A DNA stretch of 60,398 nucleotides from Cruorifilaria tuberocauda (lineage: Eukaryota > Nematoda > Chromadorea > Rhabditida > Onchocercidae), in the NCBI GenBank assembly GCA_013365365.1, contig JABVXU010000339.1, positions 1 to 60,398 of the forward strand, read 5' to 3'. The stretch's first letter is position 1. Each line of letters begins with the position of its first letter. The translations under genes were made by a program, and so were the position numbers. Below the pieces are notes generated by a model. It did not search any database and was not told the DNA's origin. It saw only the letters and a program-made list of their open reading frames with translations. Of this stretch, positions 40,001 to 52,650 are shown piece by piece.

Positions 40001-43000
40001 AATAAAGTGAACGAACCTGCGATGAAGCAAACAGAAAAGACGCCCGATATAATCAACAGCATAACCGGAAATGAAATCCAGCAGCAGGGGATCGAGATTT
40101 AGTTGTCTAGAAATATGGTGAGCCAACAAATGATCATGTTCTGCACTAATAGCATTTTCATCGTTCATTCTCCGCAAATATTTCAAAAGAAGCGTAATTA
40201 TTGATGGCATCTGCCTGTAAAAAGTGTAAAACATATCAGCAAACAGAAAATCCCCCAAACTTCGGCATTTCATTTAAAAAAGTTGAATCTCCCAACGAAT
40301 TTATGTTGGAATAATCATTCTTGAATCCAACATTCTGTTAAAATATAATAAGTAATGATTACCTCTCTACAATGTCGGCGGAATCGGTGAACACTGAGAA
40401 AATAGCAGAAGTAGGATTTATTTTACTGTTTAATAATTCTTGCACAGATGACGGTAATTTCGATTTTTCTATACTAAAGCATGAAAACTGTCGTGACGTA
40501 ACAAACTTGACCATTAACGTCAAAAAATAAACAGCCGTTTGAAAAATTGATTCGTTCAGTTGCTGATGCTCAATGTACTGAAATATATATGCTCTCTCAT
40601 AGTCGGGAATAATTTTCTTATCTCTCAACTTGTATTCGTTAGAACTAAACATTTTTACAACTGAAACTGATCGCAGTATCCGTTTATCTTTGGAATTTCT
40701 ACTCTCAAACACTAATATTATTAACTGTTCAACAAAGATGAAACGTTGAAAAAGTAACTCACAGTATATAAAATCTTATGTAATAGACCCACAAATGATG
40801 GTGTAATAAGAAATCTCGCACTACGCGCCGTCCAAATATTATCAAATGAATAGAGACGATAAGGAATCCATAGGCGATCACCAGCACGAATAATCGTTGG
40901 ATGCTTCAGTAAATTACGCTCACTGAATAAATTTTTCTGATGTGAAATTAAATTTTCATCAAAACAAGTGAAGTATTTGCTTTGGGAGAAAAACTTCCTA
41001 TTGTAATATTCTTGAAAAACGTGAATTTTTCTTTTTTGCTATCATTTACCATTAAACAAAGATCAAAACAGAAGTGTGGTGATCGACATCCTGATCTGTT
41101 TTAAAAGTCAAAATATAATATACACGGTAAATTGGAAAATGAAATAATCGAACGGCTCCTGGAATTGAATGAAATTGAAATTCGAGAATTGTTGTCTCGA
41201 ACTGTTTTTTATTTACTTATCAGATTTCCAACAACATTTGAGACTAATTTTTAAAATTATAACTATTACATATTTTCAGAGCGCATCAGTGCATCGTTGT
41301 ATTCACGTGGAGTAGTTGTTCGTATTCTGCAGAATACGGGATCAAACAGAGTTTGCCAAGATTTTGCTGTCAACATGTAAACTCCCTGCTCAATATGACT
41401 CCCTTGATCAGGTTCACAGTACACTGCCAGCTAAAATGATTTAGAATTTGCCCTGAAGCAAAAACTCCTGAGAAAAGATTAAGAATTGAGAAAAATTACC
41501 AGCTGAATAAAGAAAGATAATAAGTATGAAGGTAGAAAATGAAAATGAAATATTTTGAGAATAGTAATTTGCTTAAAAATATTAATCGGTTTTTTAAAAT
41601 TTCTCTAAATTATTCTTGTTCTAAATTATCTAAATTAATCTAATTATTTAATTTATCCTTTCATTAACTAAAACAATTCTTTAAAAAAAAGCATCTGAAC
41701 CCTGAACGTTTCAAACTTTATAGTGCAAACCTTTTCCAATACACTATCAAATGTTTTGTCATCAACAAATGGTCGACTTCCCCTTTCGGGGATAGCTGTT
41801 TTCAATTTCGAATATGTCAGATCGTTAACTGCAAGCGCAGCAACAATTTCATATTCTAGATTATTCGAAATATTTCCACAAATATTCCATCTTACAAACA
41901 CAACATCCAAGAGCAATCTAGCAAAAAAAGATATTAGAATACCTGACTTTTTCTTTTTGAAGTAAAACTAATATGAATACTTTGATCCTTTACAGAGACT
42001 ATACATGATTGAATTTACACCTGTCCCAAAAATTTTGACTATTTAATACATCGAGCGATATTAGCCATTGAAACCAATAGAAAATACAACTAAAGTCATG
42101 AAGAAATGCACAAAAACAACCAGAATTACAAATACCAACCTCAAAATACCATCAACCAAAAAATCTACCCATTCCCTTCGTATGACTACTCTCCTTTTCT
42201 GCGGAAGAACAACATCGGTAGAAAGGAAACCACAAAGTGATAAGCAATCATCCAAATAAAAAGCTGCAGCAACAACTTTCATGAACCATTCCGTATCAAT
42301 AAAGCATGCTATGAATCTGAAACATTTACTATAAAAAAACAAATATAAATTTCTCTATCAAATGATTTGTTCAGATTCTAAATTCATAATTCATTTGACA
42401 AGCATGAACTGTTTGCATATGCCACAATACTATGAAATTATCAATGAAACAAAAACTGCTTAATATCAATATTTTCAAACACTCTTAATGCTCCACCTAA
42501 TTTGATTAAAATAAATTAATTAGAAATATAGAAAAAGTGATAACACTGAAAAATGTTTATACAACGAGAATGGATAATTCAGTTATATTTTTTAATGCAC
42601 TTACGCAAAAACGAAAATGATGGAAAACTTAGATATTTCCATATACAGTCTATAATATTACAATTACTCCAAAAGGAATGAATTAATTCTACATCATTAC
42701 ACTGACCTGATTAATGTTATATCGCAATCTATAAAAGCACTGTTATAATTCGTTTGTGCATAGTAAAATGATTGATTTCGCACCGCATTACCGTTCCTTG
42801 CCCACATACCAGCTGATGTTTCTGCGCGACATACCTAAAAGATTAAAAAGAAAGTGATGCACACTAAAAGTTTTCCCATCTAAATTGACGGTCATTAATA
42901 ACAAATTTTTTAATAAAAAAGCTTAATTTTTATTCTCCAACGCATTTCCCAATTTTGAAAGCTGGACTTCTGCGGTTTAAGCTATAGAAAATACGTATGA

Positions 43001-46000
43001 ACTAAAAAGAACATAAAAGGTTAACCTGTATCCTTAGTGGGTGAAATAGAGTTTTTCGAAGGAACTCTTCATCTTCAATAAGGATGTCCAAACAGGAAAT
43101 AAATACCGGTAATTCGATGCAACGCAAAATACCGGCAGATAAATGTCTGTGCAACGGAATGTGATAACTTACGCAGTACGGCTGAACGCATATGTCGTTG
43201 TTTGTTAAACTAATAGCACTGAACCATTCCTTCAAACCAACAAATAAATTAATGAAACCCTACCAACTTATATTTAATACTGAATCTAAATTAAAGAGGA
43301 TCAACTTTAAACAATTCATCGTGACATGTAACATTATGACAAAAATTGTGTATTGCTTAGCCAAAGCTTAACGATTTTTAATAAATTTAATTTACACATA
43401 TTTGATTTTCTATTATTATTTTGTAGTCAAAAAATTATGCTCATTTCATCTTTCTAATTCATTTTCTAATTCCACCTTACCTTTTCCATTTTTCTATTTA
43501 TATCTTCCTGTCTTCCGTTTACTCAGGTTCAGTAATTCTCTATGAAGATCCCAGATGAATCTTTTGCACTGCTATTACATAATAAATATGGCCAGAATCT
43601 GATTACACTTTATATTGGTAATGTATATGATCATGTACAGTAAGATTTCAACAGTGGTTAAAGTTCTAAATTAAATAACTGCATGCTTTAGCTTACTATG
43701 ACGAGCGTTTTCAAAACTAACGAACCTCCAAAATGGTCTTCCATTGAAGAAGATAAATATTCATACATTCAGTTTCTACCGTCAACGCAGCTAAAGTATT
43801 GAACATATTCAAAGCTGAGACTTCCCATTCAAGATGGAATGCCAACTGAAATAAATGAATCTGATGAGATTTAAATGAAATCCTTAAAATGCAGAATAAC
43901 GCCATTGAGAATAATTAAGCTATGCACCTGATATGGATGAGTAGTGTCATATTCCAGATGATTACCAATGATTATTCGATAATTCAGATTCATTCCTAAA
44001 TTCATCATTACAATTTAATCAGTATATCATTGCAAAAAACTGAGTTGACAAATTTAAAAATATTACGAAGTGCAATAGATTTAGTTTTTGCACACTTAAT
44101 TTTATTAGCATTTTATAGATAAAGTATTACATTCAATTCGTATTTGAATATGATTTTCTAATTCTTTACACCTTTCGTTATCTTATTCATGTTTTCTATC
44201 GGCTGACATTTTATCATATCCAAGTGAATACCTTGCATAGGTGCTATTAAAGCCACGTAATTTCTCATGCTTTTCTGGTCACGGAAAAATCTTCGTGCAA
44301 TTTCGCCATGCGTCAGCAAATTCTGCAAATCACTAACAAGCGTCCAATATGAAGCTTTACGTAACGGTTGATTAGCATTACCCACGGAATATACAAGCCA
44401 TTTGAACAGTTTATCGTCATTGGTTGGCGGTGGAGTATTTTCATAGAAATATTTATACGCTAAAAATGTGAAGAAATCAGACACTGAGCTTCATTAAAAA
44501 GACTCCAATATTATAAAATATCCATTATGGCATAATAAAATCTAAAATAGGCTTGATTAAATCTCTTAAAATATTTGTCAAATACAGAATAAAAATAAAA
44601 TGAACCTTGAGTTATTGTAGACTTTTGAACAGCAGTTCTTAAAACACCATAAGCACTTGAAATTATTTTATCTTTCAGATTAATTTCATCATCTAATTTA
44701 AGACATTGAGCTTCACTAGAAAGAATCTGTAAAACAAAATTTTGCTTAAATAAAGTAAACTGCACTAAAATTTTTTAAAATAAAATCTCACGTTTATGGA
44801 CGATAAAGAACTTTTCTATAATTAAAAAAATTAAACCAAGCTCAAGTACCTGTATAGAAATATGTATAATACGACTACCAATAGCATATATAGCACTATC
44901 ACCCTCATATTTGGATAAATCGACTAAAATTCCAGCTATGCAGAAATACAAAGAGAAAAACCGTTTCGCAAAGACATCCTGAAACTTCATCTAAATTGAT
45001 AAAATTTTAATTATTTTTCATCTAAGAAATATAATTTTAAAATTAAAAGTTCTGCACCCCACAATTCCTTTTCGTATTTAACGGTAAAACATCGAAAAAG
45101 CAATCTGAAAAATTAAAAAAAATAGCCAAACCCTATAGTTGATATCCGACAGCAAACTTAAGCATAGATTGATCATTATCTGAGGAAATATGAGTCGAAC
45201 CATCCAAAATATCAACTCGTCCAATAAACATTCTGGCTCGTAGCAACCATTAATCTGATTTGAAATAAAAATTGGTTTCAAGGACTGGAGATCTTCCAGA
45301 AATAGGCCACGTGTCCGCCAATCCAAGGAAAAATCGGGACTCCGACCATGATCTGAAAATACAATTAATTAACTAGAGTTTCAAGATACTACGAGCAAAT
45401 ACTACTAGATTAATTGTTTAAACAGAGACATGTAGAACGACGTGTACATGTCTCCGACATGTAGAAGACGACCTTAAGATCTGTGACCTCAATAATTCGA
45501 GACTTTTCTTAAGATGGAATTCTTAAAGTCAAGGATAAATCGACAGCACCTCTTATATCATCATCAGCATTGCGCTTATTCAAATCACGATATAATTGGG
45601 GGTCTAATAAATTTCTGATGATGACATCGCGAATTGGACCACCGTAATCAACCAATTCCTAAATGTAAAGTAAATTTTCGTTTTAGATATAAAAATATTC
45701 AAATGTTCAAATGTGCTATATCAGTGAGTCCTGTCTATCAAAGCAATCCAATTATTTAGTAAAGAATATAACAGTAAAACAATGCACAGAATATGGCAGT
45801 GTAACCATGGCAAGAAATCGATGAAAAACGAAACGTGATATGGCTACATTTTGATCCATTTTATAGCGCTTTTCATTATTGGAGATGATGGAATGGTATT
45901 ATCAAGGGAATCCGAAATTTTGAGAATAAATTGAAAATTTTTAAATCTCAATAATGAGATAACCTGAATTAGTTCAATCAAAATACGTGCTCGATTAACA

Positions 46001-48010
46001 ATATGACTACTGAAACTTTCCTTACTATAGCCATATTTACAAGCGTTGTACTGCTTTGCCTATAAAAAAATTAAACACTGGTCTTCTGCTCTTCTTTTAT
46101 TGTTAGCTGTATTTTACAGAAAAATAACATTTTGCTTAAGAAAAAAGAAAATAATTCTGTTGCTCCACAATCAGTTTTAACATTCTTGATTAAATTAATT
46201 ATGATGATAGCTGAAAGAAAAAATAAACCTACCCAACCCCGAAAACAGAGGAATAACCGAACGAAAAGTTTCGGAATAATGAACTCTCCCAATGAAACAA
46301 TATACTGAGATGGAACAGGTGGACGGCGTGCATTTGGACCATGTCGAAAACAGAATCTATAATGAAATGAAGTAAGCCATTGATCTTATTTATCTTCAAA
46401 ATAAGGAAATTAGTTGAAGTAATACCCGGATTCTTTCAGAACATCCACATTTCCACAATCACAAGCGCCTCCAGCTTGTGAAAAGAATCGATTAAAATCA
46501 TGCCCATCATGGTTTGAATTTCTAAAGCAACTGCTACATAAAGACATGCCTGAAAATGCTTCGTAAGTTCACTTTTTGCACTTCATTTAGGATTACTGGA
46601 AAAATTGGTTTTCTTTCTGGCATTGTTTAATAGCTTAATTAAATATGATTGCTAAGTTCATATGGTTTAATCTAAGCTATTTGTGGATTTTTTATAATTC
46701 GTTTCATCTGCTATTTAATTAATAATCAATAAAGGGAAGAAAACAAATAATACATGGATTGAATGCGCATGTGTTGCATCGATACGCAACAGCATCAGCT
46801 GACCAAACTGCATTACATTTCAATGAGAAATCGTATTTTTTCACTGCAAATAAATAAAATGTAGGAAATATCGAACATGGTCAGATTTCTATATCCTCGA
46901 TTTTGTCTAAATCTGTCAACTGTCAAAAATCTGTTTGCTTCGATAGTTTCTTCCAAATAAATCTTATCGCATCGAGGTCTACATTATCATTTTTTCAATG
47001 TAATATGTCTTTTGATGGTAATAGTTAAAAAGCCCACAAGTGGAGAACCTATGAAAATTGATTCGGCTTCTGGGCCAAATTATTCTATATATATAACTTC
47101 TGGGCAGCCAAATTATTCTTCCTGCTTCAATCCCGGATTAGGATTTCAATGATGAATTCATTCAGTTTTACGTTTTTTCAACAACAGGGAGATTTTATTC
47201 TTGTCTTAAAGTTTCAGAGTTGCATCTGAAAAGAAAAACTAGCCCATACTTTCGTCTTTAAAGGCATCGGTTGTTAAACCCTGAGCAATCAATAAGCGTA
47301 ATTCATCCCGAGTATCACTTCTGAATGGGGTAGTAACCGGTCCACTAATGAGACTATCGAGTCGCGCTTCTAATGCACCTGCTTTCTTCCTTAATTTAAA
47401 ATATGTTATTGTTTTAATTTTCAATTTTTTTTTCGCAACCGTTACAGTAAAATAACTATCACAGTGATTGTCGTTGCCGTTGACTAAAAATCAGCTCCCA
47501 CAAATACTTGAGTTCTAGATATCACGGAAAATTCTCTTCACCTGACATCCTTGGGCAATCTATAACAATATTTGCCACCAAAAACGGGACATCGTTTTGC
47601 TTTTAATTCATCACTAATTATTTTCAAATTCCTGGCCTCATCCATCTTTTCTTTCTCCTGAAAATATCCAAGGATTATAAAGAGGAGAGTCATGAACCCA
47701 TAAAAATCATGAACCCAATCATTCATCTACTCTATAAAACGTTTTTTTAGTTTTTATGACTTGATCTACTCAATAAATACTTTTTTGAACTTCAAGTTCT
47801 AAAAAAACTCTTGACATCACAATCACATGTTACCAATCAAATTATTTGTACTAAATAAAACAGAGGAATATTTTTCAAGAGGCTTCCTCAAAAAGTCAAA
47901 AAGATTACCCAGTCTTGTCCATTCATTCTGTTGCCAAGTTTGCTTCCACGTCTTGATTCCTTAGTTAATGATGTCGATTCGTTCGATGAATCACCTGGAT
48001 TTGGTACCAT
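34093..48010 (-). CDS. UBR3: UBR3, UBR-box E3 ubiquitin ligase
   Basis: A large minus-strand gene of roughly 35-40 exons. Start ATG at 48010, stop TAG at 34093-34095. The first exons are 47909-48010, 47542-47657, 47250-47389, 46754-46843, 46426-46549, 46233-46356 and 45964-46059. They encode a UBR box split over four exons: [45 protein letters not shown] then [14 protein letters not shown], and FCFRHGPN. This matches human UBR3 ([33 protein letters not shown]) better than UBR1/UBR2. The last exons, 35215-35312, 34756-34977, 34324-34463 and 34093-34243, hold the cysteine-rich, RING-like region ([20 protein letters not shown]) and the UBR autoinhibitory end ([20 protein letters not shown], then [12 protein letters not shown]). 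Inner exons fit too, for example [10 protein letters not shown] joined to [14 protein letters not shown]3 transfers ubiquitin to selected substrates in the cytoplasm. Inner exon borders were not all resolved. The gene is head to head with RPN5. Confidence 0.88.
45425..45470. repeat. Hairpin plus direct repeat of GACATGTAGAA in a UBR3 intron
   Basis: GAGACATGTA (45425-45434) and TACATGTCTC (45445-45454) form a perfect 10-bp inverted repeat with a 10-nt loop. A further copy, GACATGTAGAAGACG, starts at 45456 and matches GACATGTAGAACGACG at 45427 with one base missing. So the element occurs three times in 46 bases, in alternating orientation. It lies between UBR3 exons. Confidence 0.75.
47067..47119. 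repeat. Short direct duplication of about 20 bp in a UBR3 intron
   Basis: CTTCTGGGCCAAATTATTCT at 47067-47086 recurs at 47097-47119 with three extra bases (AGC) in the middle. The copies are separated by a TA-rich spacer. It looks like a local replication-slip duplication. Confidence 0.75.
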
Positions 48011-48850
48011 TACCTGGAATTAAATAGAAAAGATCACATAAATTGTTCGTGATCAGCTGAGGAAGAAGGAATATACAAAACTTATGCATACCTTTTTTAT
48101 GTTAATTCTCAATTTAGCTACGATTAACTGTAAAAAAGGAAGTTCAGATAAAAGAGCAAACATTCTTCGATATTACCAACATCCCCATCCACTGAAATTA
48201 ATCAAAATATCGCGAAAATTTCCTGAACGACTTAAGCCATGAAAAGAGCGAGATACAGGACAATGAAGCATCATAGCGCCCTTGAATCCCTTGATGTATT
48301 ATAAGTCAACGTAGCATATTGACTGTTCAACTGGAACAATGATCGTTGGAAGGGATCGTGTTGAGAGATGGGGCGGGGATCGCGAAGATTCGGGAGGATG
48401 TGGATTGGAGATTTGTGCCACCCTGAATTTCGGAGGAGTATGGGCAAGGAGGATCAACAGAGAAAATTGAAAAAGGCAATAACTCAGCGAATGATCATAC
48501 GTGGGGTGTGTACGGAAAAATTGGATGTAAGGGAAGTGTGTTATTGGAAGATTCGGTTACGGTTAATAATATGTTTGAAGCATTTTCGCGAGGAACTGGA
48601 AAAGTTGTGAGAGATTTAGGATTAGCAGTGACAGAGATTGAGAGAAGGATATTGTAGTAACATGATTTCACGTATGGCCAATTGAATCACGCTGATTGAG
48701 TGGTGATGAGAAAAGATGGAAACTTGACACTGATCTATTTCAATACTGAACAACCCTTTACATAGACCGCCTAAGTATTTCACGCCTTTATGTAGTTTCT
48801 TGTACCATTCATGATTACAATGGTGCATTGCTGTTTTCTTATTTGCAGGA
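48011..48850. promoter_or_regulatory. Candidate bidirectional promoter between UBR3 and RPN5
   Basis: About 840 bp separate the UBR3 start codon (48010, minus) from the first candidate RPN5 start codon (48851, plus). Both transcripts must begin in or at the edge of this interval unless distant non-coding exons exist. The middle (about 48340-48450) is richer in G than its surroundings. An acceptor-like TATTTGCAG lies just before 48849, so the RPN5 exon may follow a non-coding exon or receive a spliced leader. I could not identify a specific factor site. Confidence 0.45.
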
Positions 48851-51800
48851 ATGGAGGGACGCAAGGTTTCTCCAATACGTTCAGATAACTTGAAATTGTC
48901 ATCATCTCAACCTACCAATTACTACGCTAATTTAGCCGTTCAGGTTATCAAATTTGGGGAGATATCATGTGTTGTAATAGGAAACCAGGATTCCTAGGAT
49001 TGAATATTATTGCTTATTTTCATAATGAGAGTAGTGGGAGTAAAATAAATCAATTTTGATTAAAAAATTTTTCTATTTGCAAGGAAAATGATTGCAGGAA
49101 GGAGATGGGCGGCTTTTCAAAATGGAAGTGGATTATACGGAACAGACTAACGAAGCATTAACTAAGGCAGATTTTATTGCTAAGGTTGCTTGAAACATTC
49201 ATTTAAACAGTTGTTTACCTGTTTCGAGTTATTTAGCTAGTTTTTGTTGATCATTTGCTAATTATTCTGATGTAATTATGCAGTAAACGTACTAATGGTA
49301 AAAGCACTCAAGCAGTTCATGATGATGTAATATTGACCACGACTTATGTATTACCGATAGTGAAATATTTAATTAAAAATTTCAAACAAATAAAAAATTC
49401 GCTCATTAATGGATTAATGCATTTAAGCATAGAGTTGATGGAAAAGGATTTATGAGATCAATATGGAAGGTTGAGGGAAGGGACATATTTATTTGCAGTA
49501 GTATCATTAGAGAAAAGTGAGAAAAGGTTAAATTGAAGATATTTGTTGTCATTTGATAATGGAGTATGGTAAAAATGAGTTGCAGAGTGGTAATGTAGCA
49601 GGAGCAGTAGATTCATTATCAAGTTTGGAGAAATCAACGAGACTTGGATCAGATATGAAATCAAATACGCGTATTGTTCAACACATGGTAAAATTGTGCT
49701 TTGATGGAGGTGAATGGACGTTGTTAAATGATACCATTCTAATGCTATCTAAAAAACGTTCAATAATCAAACAAGCAATAGCTAAAATGGTTTGAATTTA
49801 TTTATCGTGTGAATTATTACTTTTGAATTTATTTCAATTACCTGGGAAGTATGATTTTCAAGGATAGAGGAAAATTTAAAATTTTTTCACTTTTTCAATT
49901 TACGTTAAGAGTTCTTAATGTGTTATTAAGGTACGGGACTGTTGCGAAATGATCGAAAAAGCACCAAATGAGCAAATTCGAGACAATCTTATAGAAACTT
50001 TAAGGAATGTTACTGCTGGAAAGGTTTCTTTCAAAATGTTCACTTTTTTTTCTACAAAATTTTTAGAACTTGTTTCAATTCAAAATATGCTTGAGTAAAA
50101 ACAAATATTGGTTAAGATTCATGTGATGAAAAGAAGTATAATGGTGTACATTTTTATTTTTTCAACATGGTTCTAGATATATGTCGAAGTTGAACGAGCT
50201 CGTTTGACTGGTCGTCTTGTGAAGAAGCTAGAATCAGAGGGTAAACTTGATGAGGCAACGACAATGCTTCTAGAATTGCAAGTGGAAACTTACGGTTCTA
50301 TGGAATTGAAAGAAAAAGCAAGTTTCTTTCTTCTTGATTAGAAGATTACTTTCGATATGTTTCTTTTTTGTTTTGTTCACCTTTCTTTTCAGGTAGAATT
50401 CATCTTAGAGCAAATGCGCCTATGTATACTGAAAAAAGATTTTATTCGTGCATCAATTTTGTGCAAGAAGGTTTCCACTCGTTTTTTCGAGAATAAATCA
50501 GAAGAGGTAAAATTTTCACGATTAATTTGGTTCCCCTTATCTTGGTGAGCTTTCCTGTTCAAATTTTCAATAATGTTATAAAATGTATTTTAGCCACATT
50601 TTTATAATGCATAGAAAGCGTAAAGATGTCATATTTTCGACAAAAAGGACATTGAAATTATCATTATCATCAAGCGGAATGTTTTTGAATCTTACATAGT
50701 TTGATTCAGATGGCTTCATGTGTAGCTCTGATATACGTGCTTTCTGTTCACAGGACAAATTATATTTCTATTTTGTTTTAAGATACAAGAACTGAAATTG
50801 AAATATTATGATCTAATGATCAAAATTGGTTTGCACGAAAGCACTTATCTTGATGTGTGTCGGTATTACCGAGCTGTTTTAGATTCACCTTGCGTGCAAG
50901 CTGACCAAGAAAGATCAAAACAAGTTAGTTTTCATTGAACATTAGTTAGTTTTCATCGAATAGAAATTTTTCTAGTGATATTTCATATTCCTTTTCTAGA
51001 TTCTCAAGTGCATTGTCTTGTATGTGTTGCTTTCTCCGCACAATAATGAACAATGGGATTTACTGCACCGTATTCATGAAGGACGGCAACTAGAACTTAT
51101 TCCGGAATATAATTCGCTTCTTGAATTGTTTATTAATCAGGAATTGATTTCATGGAAAGTATGTATGAAACCTATCATTAGTATATTAATAATTCATTGA
51201 TCTTGTTGGGACTTTATTGAGGGAAAGTATTTTTTTTGTTAAATTCTTTACCCATAACGAATTTATAGGAATTTCTCGTTTCCGTGAACATTTTTGACAA
51301 TATTTCCAAAATAATGAATGATATTTGGATTGCTATATATCAGACTATCAATAATTACGTTTGATGTTTACAGAGAACAATAAGTAAATATGAAAAACTT
51401 CTACGTGATGGTATTCCGACAAGCAAAGCGACCGATGTTCTCGATCGTAGTGAAAGCGGAAACAGACGTTGGTCTGATTTACATACTCGTGTTGGTGAAC
51501 ATGTAAGAACCTTGTAGTTATTTTTTTTATGGAAGATCGAGCATAATCTATTATGAATTTAGACTATGTACATAATCTATTGTTAGATTTGTCATATGGA
51601 ATCCTTCATATTCAACAATATTTCTACCTCAACGTTTTATCTGTTGTCTGATCGTAGTCTGAACTCTTTCTAAATAAATAAAGAAGCCGTTTTTCTTTAT
51701 AAAATTTTTTTGCAGAATATGCGTATGATTGCGAAGTACTATACTAAGATAACATTTGCACGTATGGCTGAATTACTCGATTATCCTGTCGAGGTAGATA

Positions 51801-52438
51801 TAGATTGGATTTATTTGAAAAACTTCCTTTATTTTTGCAGTTCCAAACGTTTTGGAATACTGTGAAAATTTAGTTGTATAATATAGATGTATTGAAACAA
51901 TTTATAAATTCTAATTGTGCTAAAAGTGGCATTACAAGATGAAATTTTGCCTGGTCATTTTGCATTGATTAGTAAATTAAAATGTGATTTTATATATTTT
52001 AAAAACTTTTGGACAATTCAAGGAAATGGAAAGTTTTTTATGCAATCTCATCGTTACGGGTGCAATTCCTGATGCAAAAATTCACCGTCCAGCGAAGGTT
52101 GTCAATTTGCGCGCTCGAAAAGCTAATATCGAACAACTTGATCAATGGGCTAGTTCGGTGAGAAAGCTTACCGATATCCTTAATAAGGTTTGTTTTTTCT
52201 TCCCTTTCATCCTTCACATAGTATCGATTTCCTCAAATTAAACTATGATAAAATTACTGGAATATTCGCTTGCATAGTTGAATTTTCAGTTTTATGATAT
52301 TTGCTTAAATTTGAAATGAACATCAAGTTCACCGATTTTTTAATATCTAATTTATAGGTATCCCACTTGATTTCAAAAGAAGAAATGGTTCATCGACATT
52401 TAGAAGATGGCTCAGGATCAAGCACTGCTGTACGCTAA
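48851..52438 (+). CDS. rpn-5: 26S proteasome non-ATPase subunit RPN5 / PSMD12
   Basis: Twelve exons: 48851-48943 (tentative), 49098-49184, 49565-49789, 49931-50023, 50177-50317, 50393-50506, 50783-50923, 51000-51158, 51374-51502, 51716-51793, 52023-52187 and 52358-52438. All boundaries are phase 0 and the whole reads in frame. Segments match human PSMD12 closely: GDGRLFKMEVDY (human ADGRIVKMEVDY), IYVEVERARLTGRL, LQVETYGSMELKEK, VEFILEQMRLCILKKDF, MRMIAKYYTKITFARMAELL (the start of the PCI winged helix) and HLISKEEMVH near the end. RPN5 is a PCI-domain subunit of the proteasome lid that helps hold the RPN11 deubiquitinase in place. Starting at ATG 49122 gives 462 residues (human 456). The conserved GDGRLFK before that Met, with an in-frame stop just upstream of its acceptor, argues for a coding exon further 5'; with exon 48851-48943 the product is 501 residues. 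One intron begins with GC instead of GT. Confidence 0.95.
50318..50392 (+). other. GC-AG intron in RPN5
   Basis: The exon coding ...GSMELKEK must end after AAA at 50317, because the next residues (VEFILEQM) start in phase 0 at 50393. The intron therefore begins GCAAGT and ends TTTTCAG. The only nearby GT (three bases further on) would shift the frame, and reading through reaches TAG within eight codons. GC-AG introns are a known minor class, and GCAAGT is their usual donor form. Confidence 0.85.
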
Positions 52439-52644
52439 TTGATTTTTTATATCCACTTTTTTGTCTTACGTGTGGAAATGCTTTCCTTAATAAGACAAAA
52501 CTAAGCTAACTGTAAATAAGAAGTCATTTGACGTTACGCTGCTTTGATGTTAGTGAAAACCATTCAGTGCAGTAAACTTTTCTCTTGAGCTGGCCGGAAA
52601 GTTGCACATTTTTATTTCTTACAACTATTTATAACGTATGGTTC

Positions 52645-52650
52645 AATAAA
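52645..52650 (+). terminator. Candidate polyadenylation signal AATAAA for RPN5
   Basis: First perfect AATAAA after the RPN5 stop, about 205 bases downstream. It is a common hexamer in AT-rich DNA, so the assignment rests on position alone. Confidence 0.45.

Noticed and set aside
42061..42342. Paired opposite-strand open frames of 63 and 93 codons
   Set aside because: They overlap an inner exon of UBR3 on the minus strand. The + strand frame is its shadow, and part of the minus frame is intron.
48368..48610. 80-codon + strand open frame in the UBR3-RPN5 interval
   Set aside because: Arg/Lys-rich composition from a purine-rich stretch, no recognised motif. It more likely reflects promoter or 5' UTR sequence.
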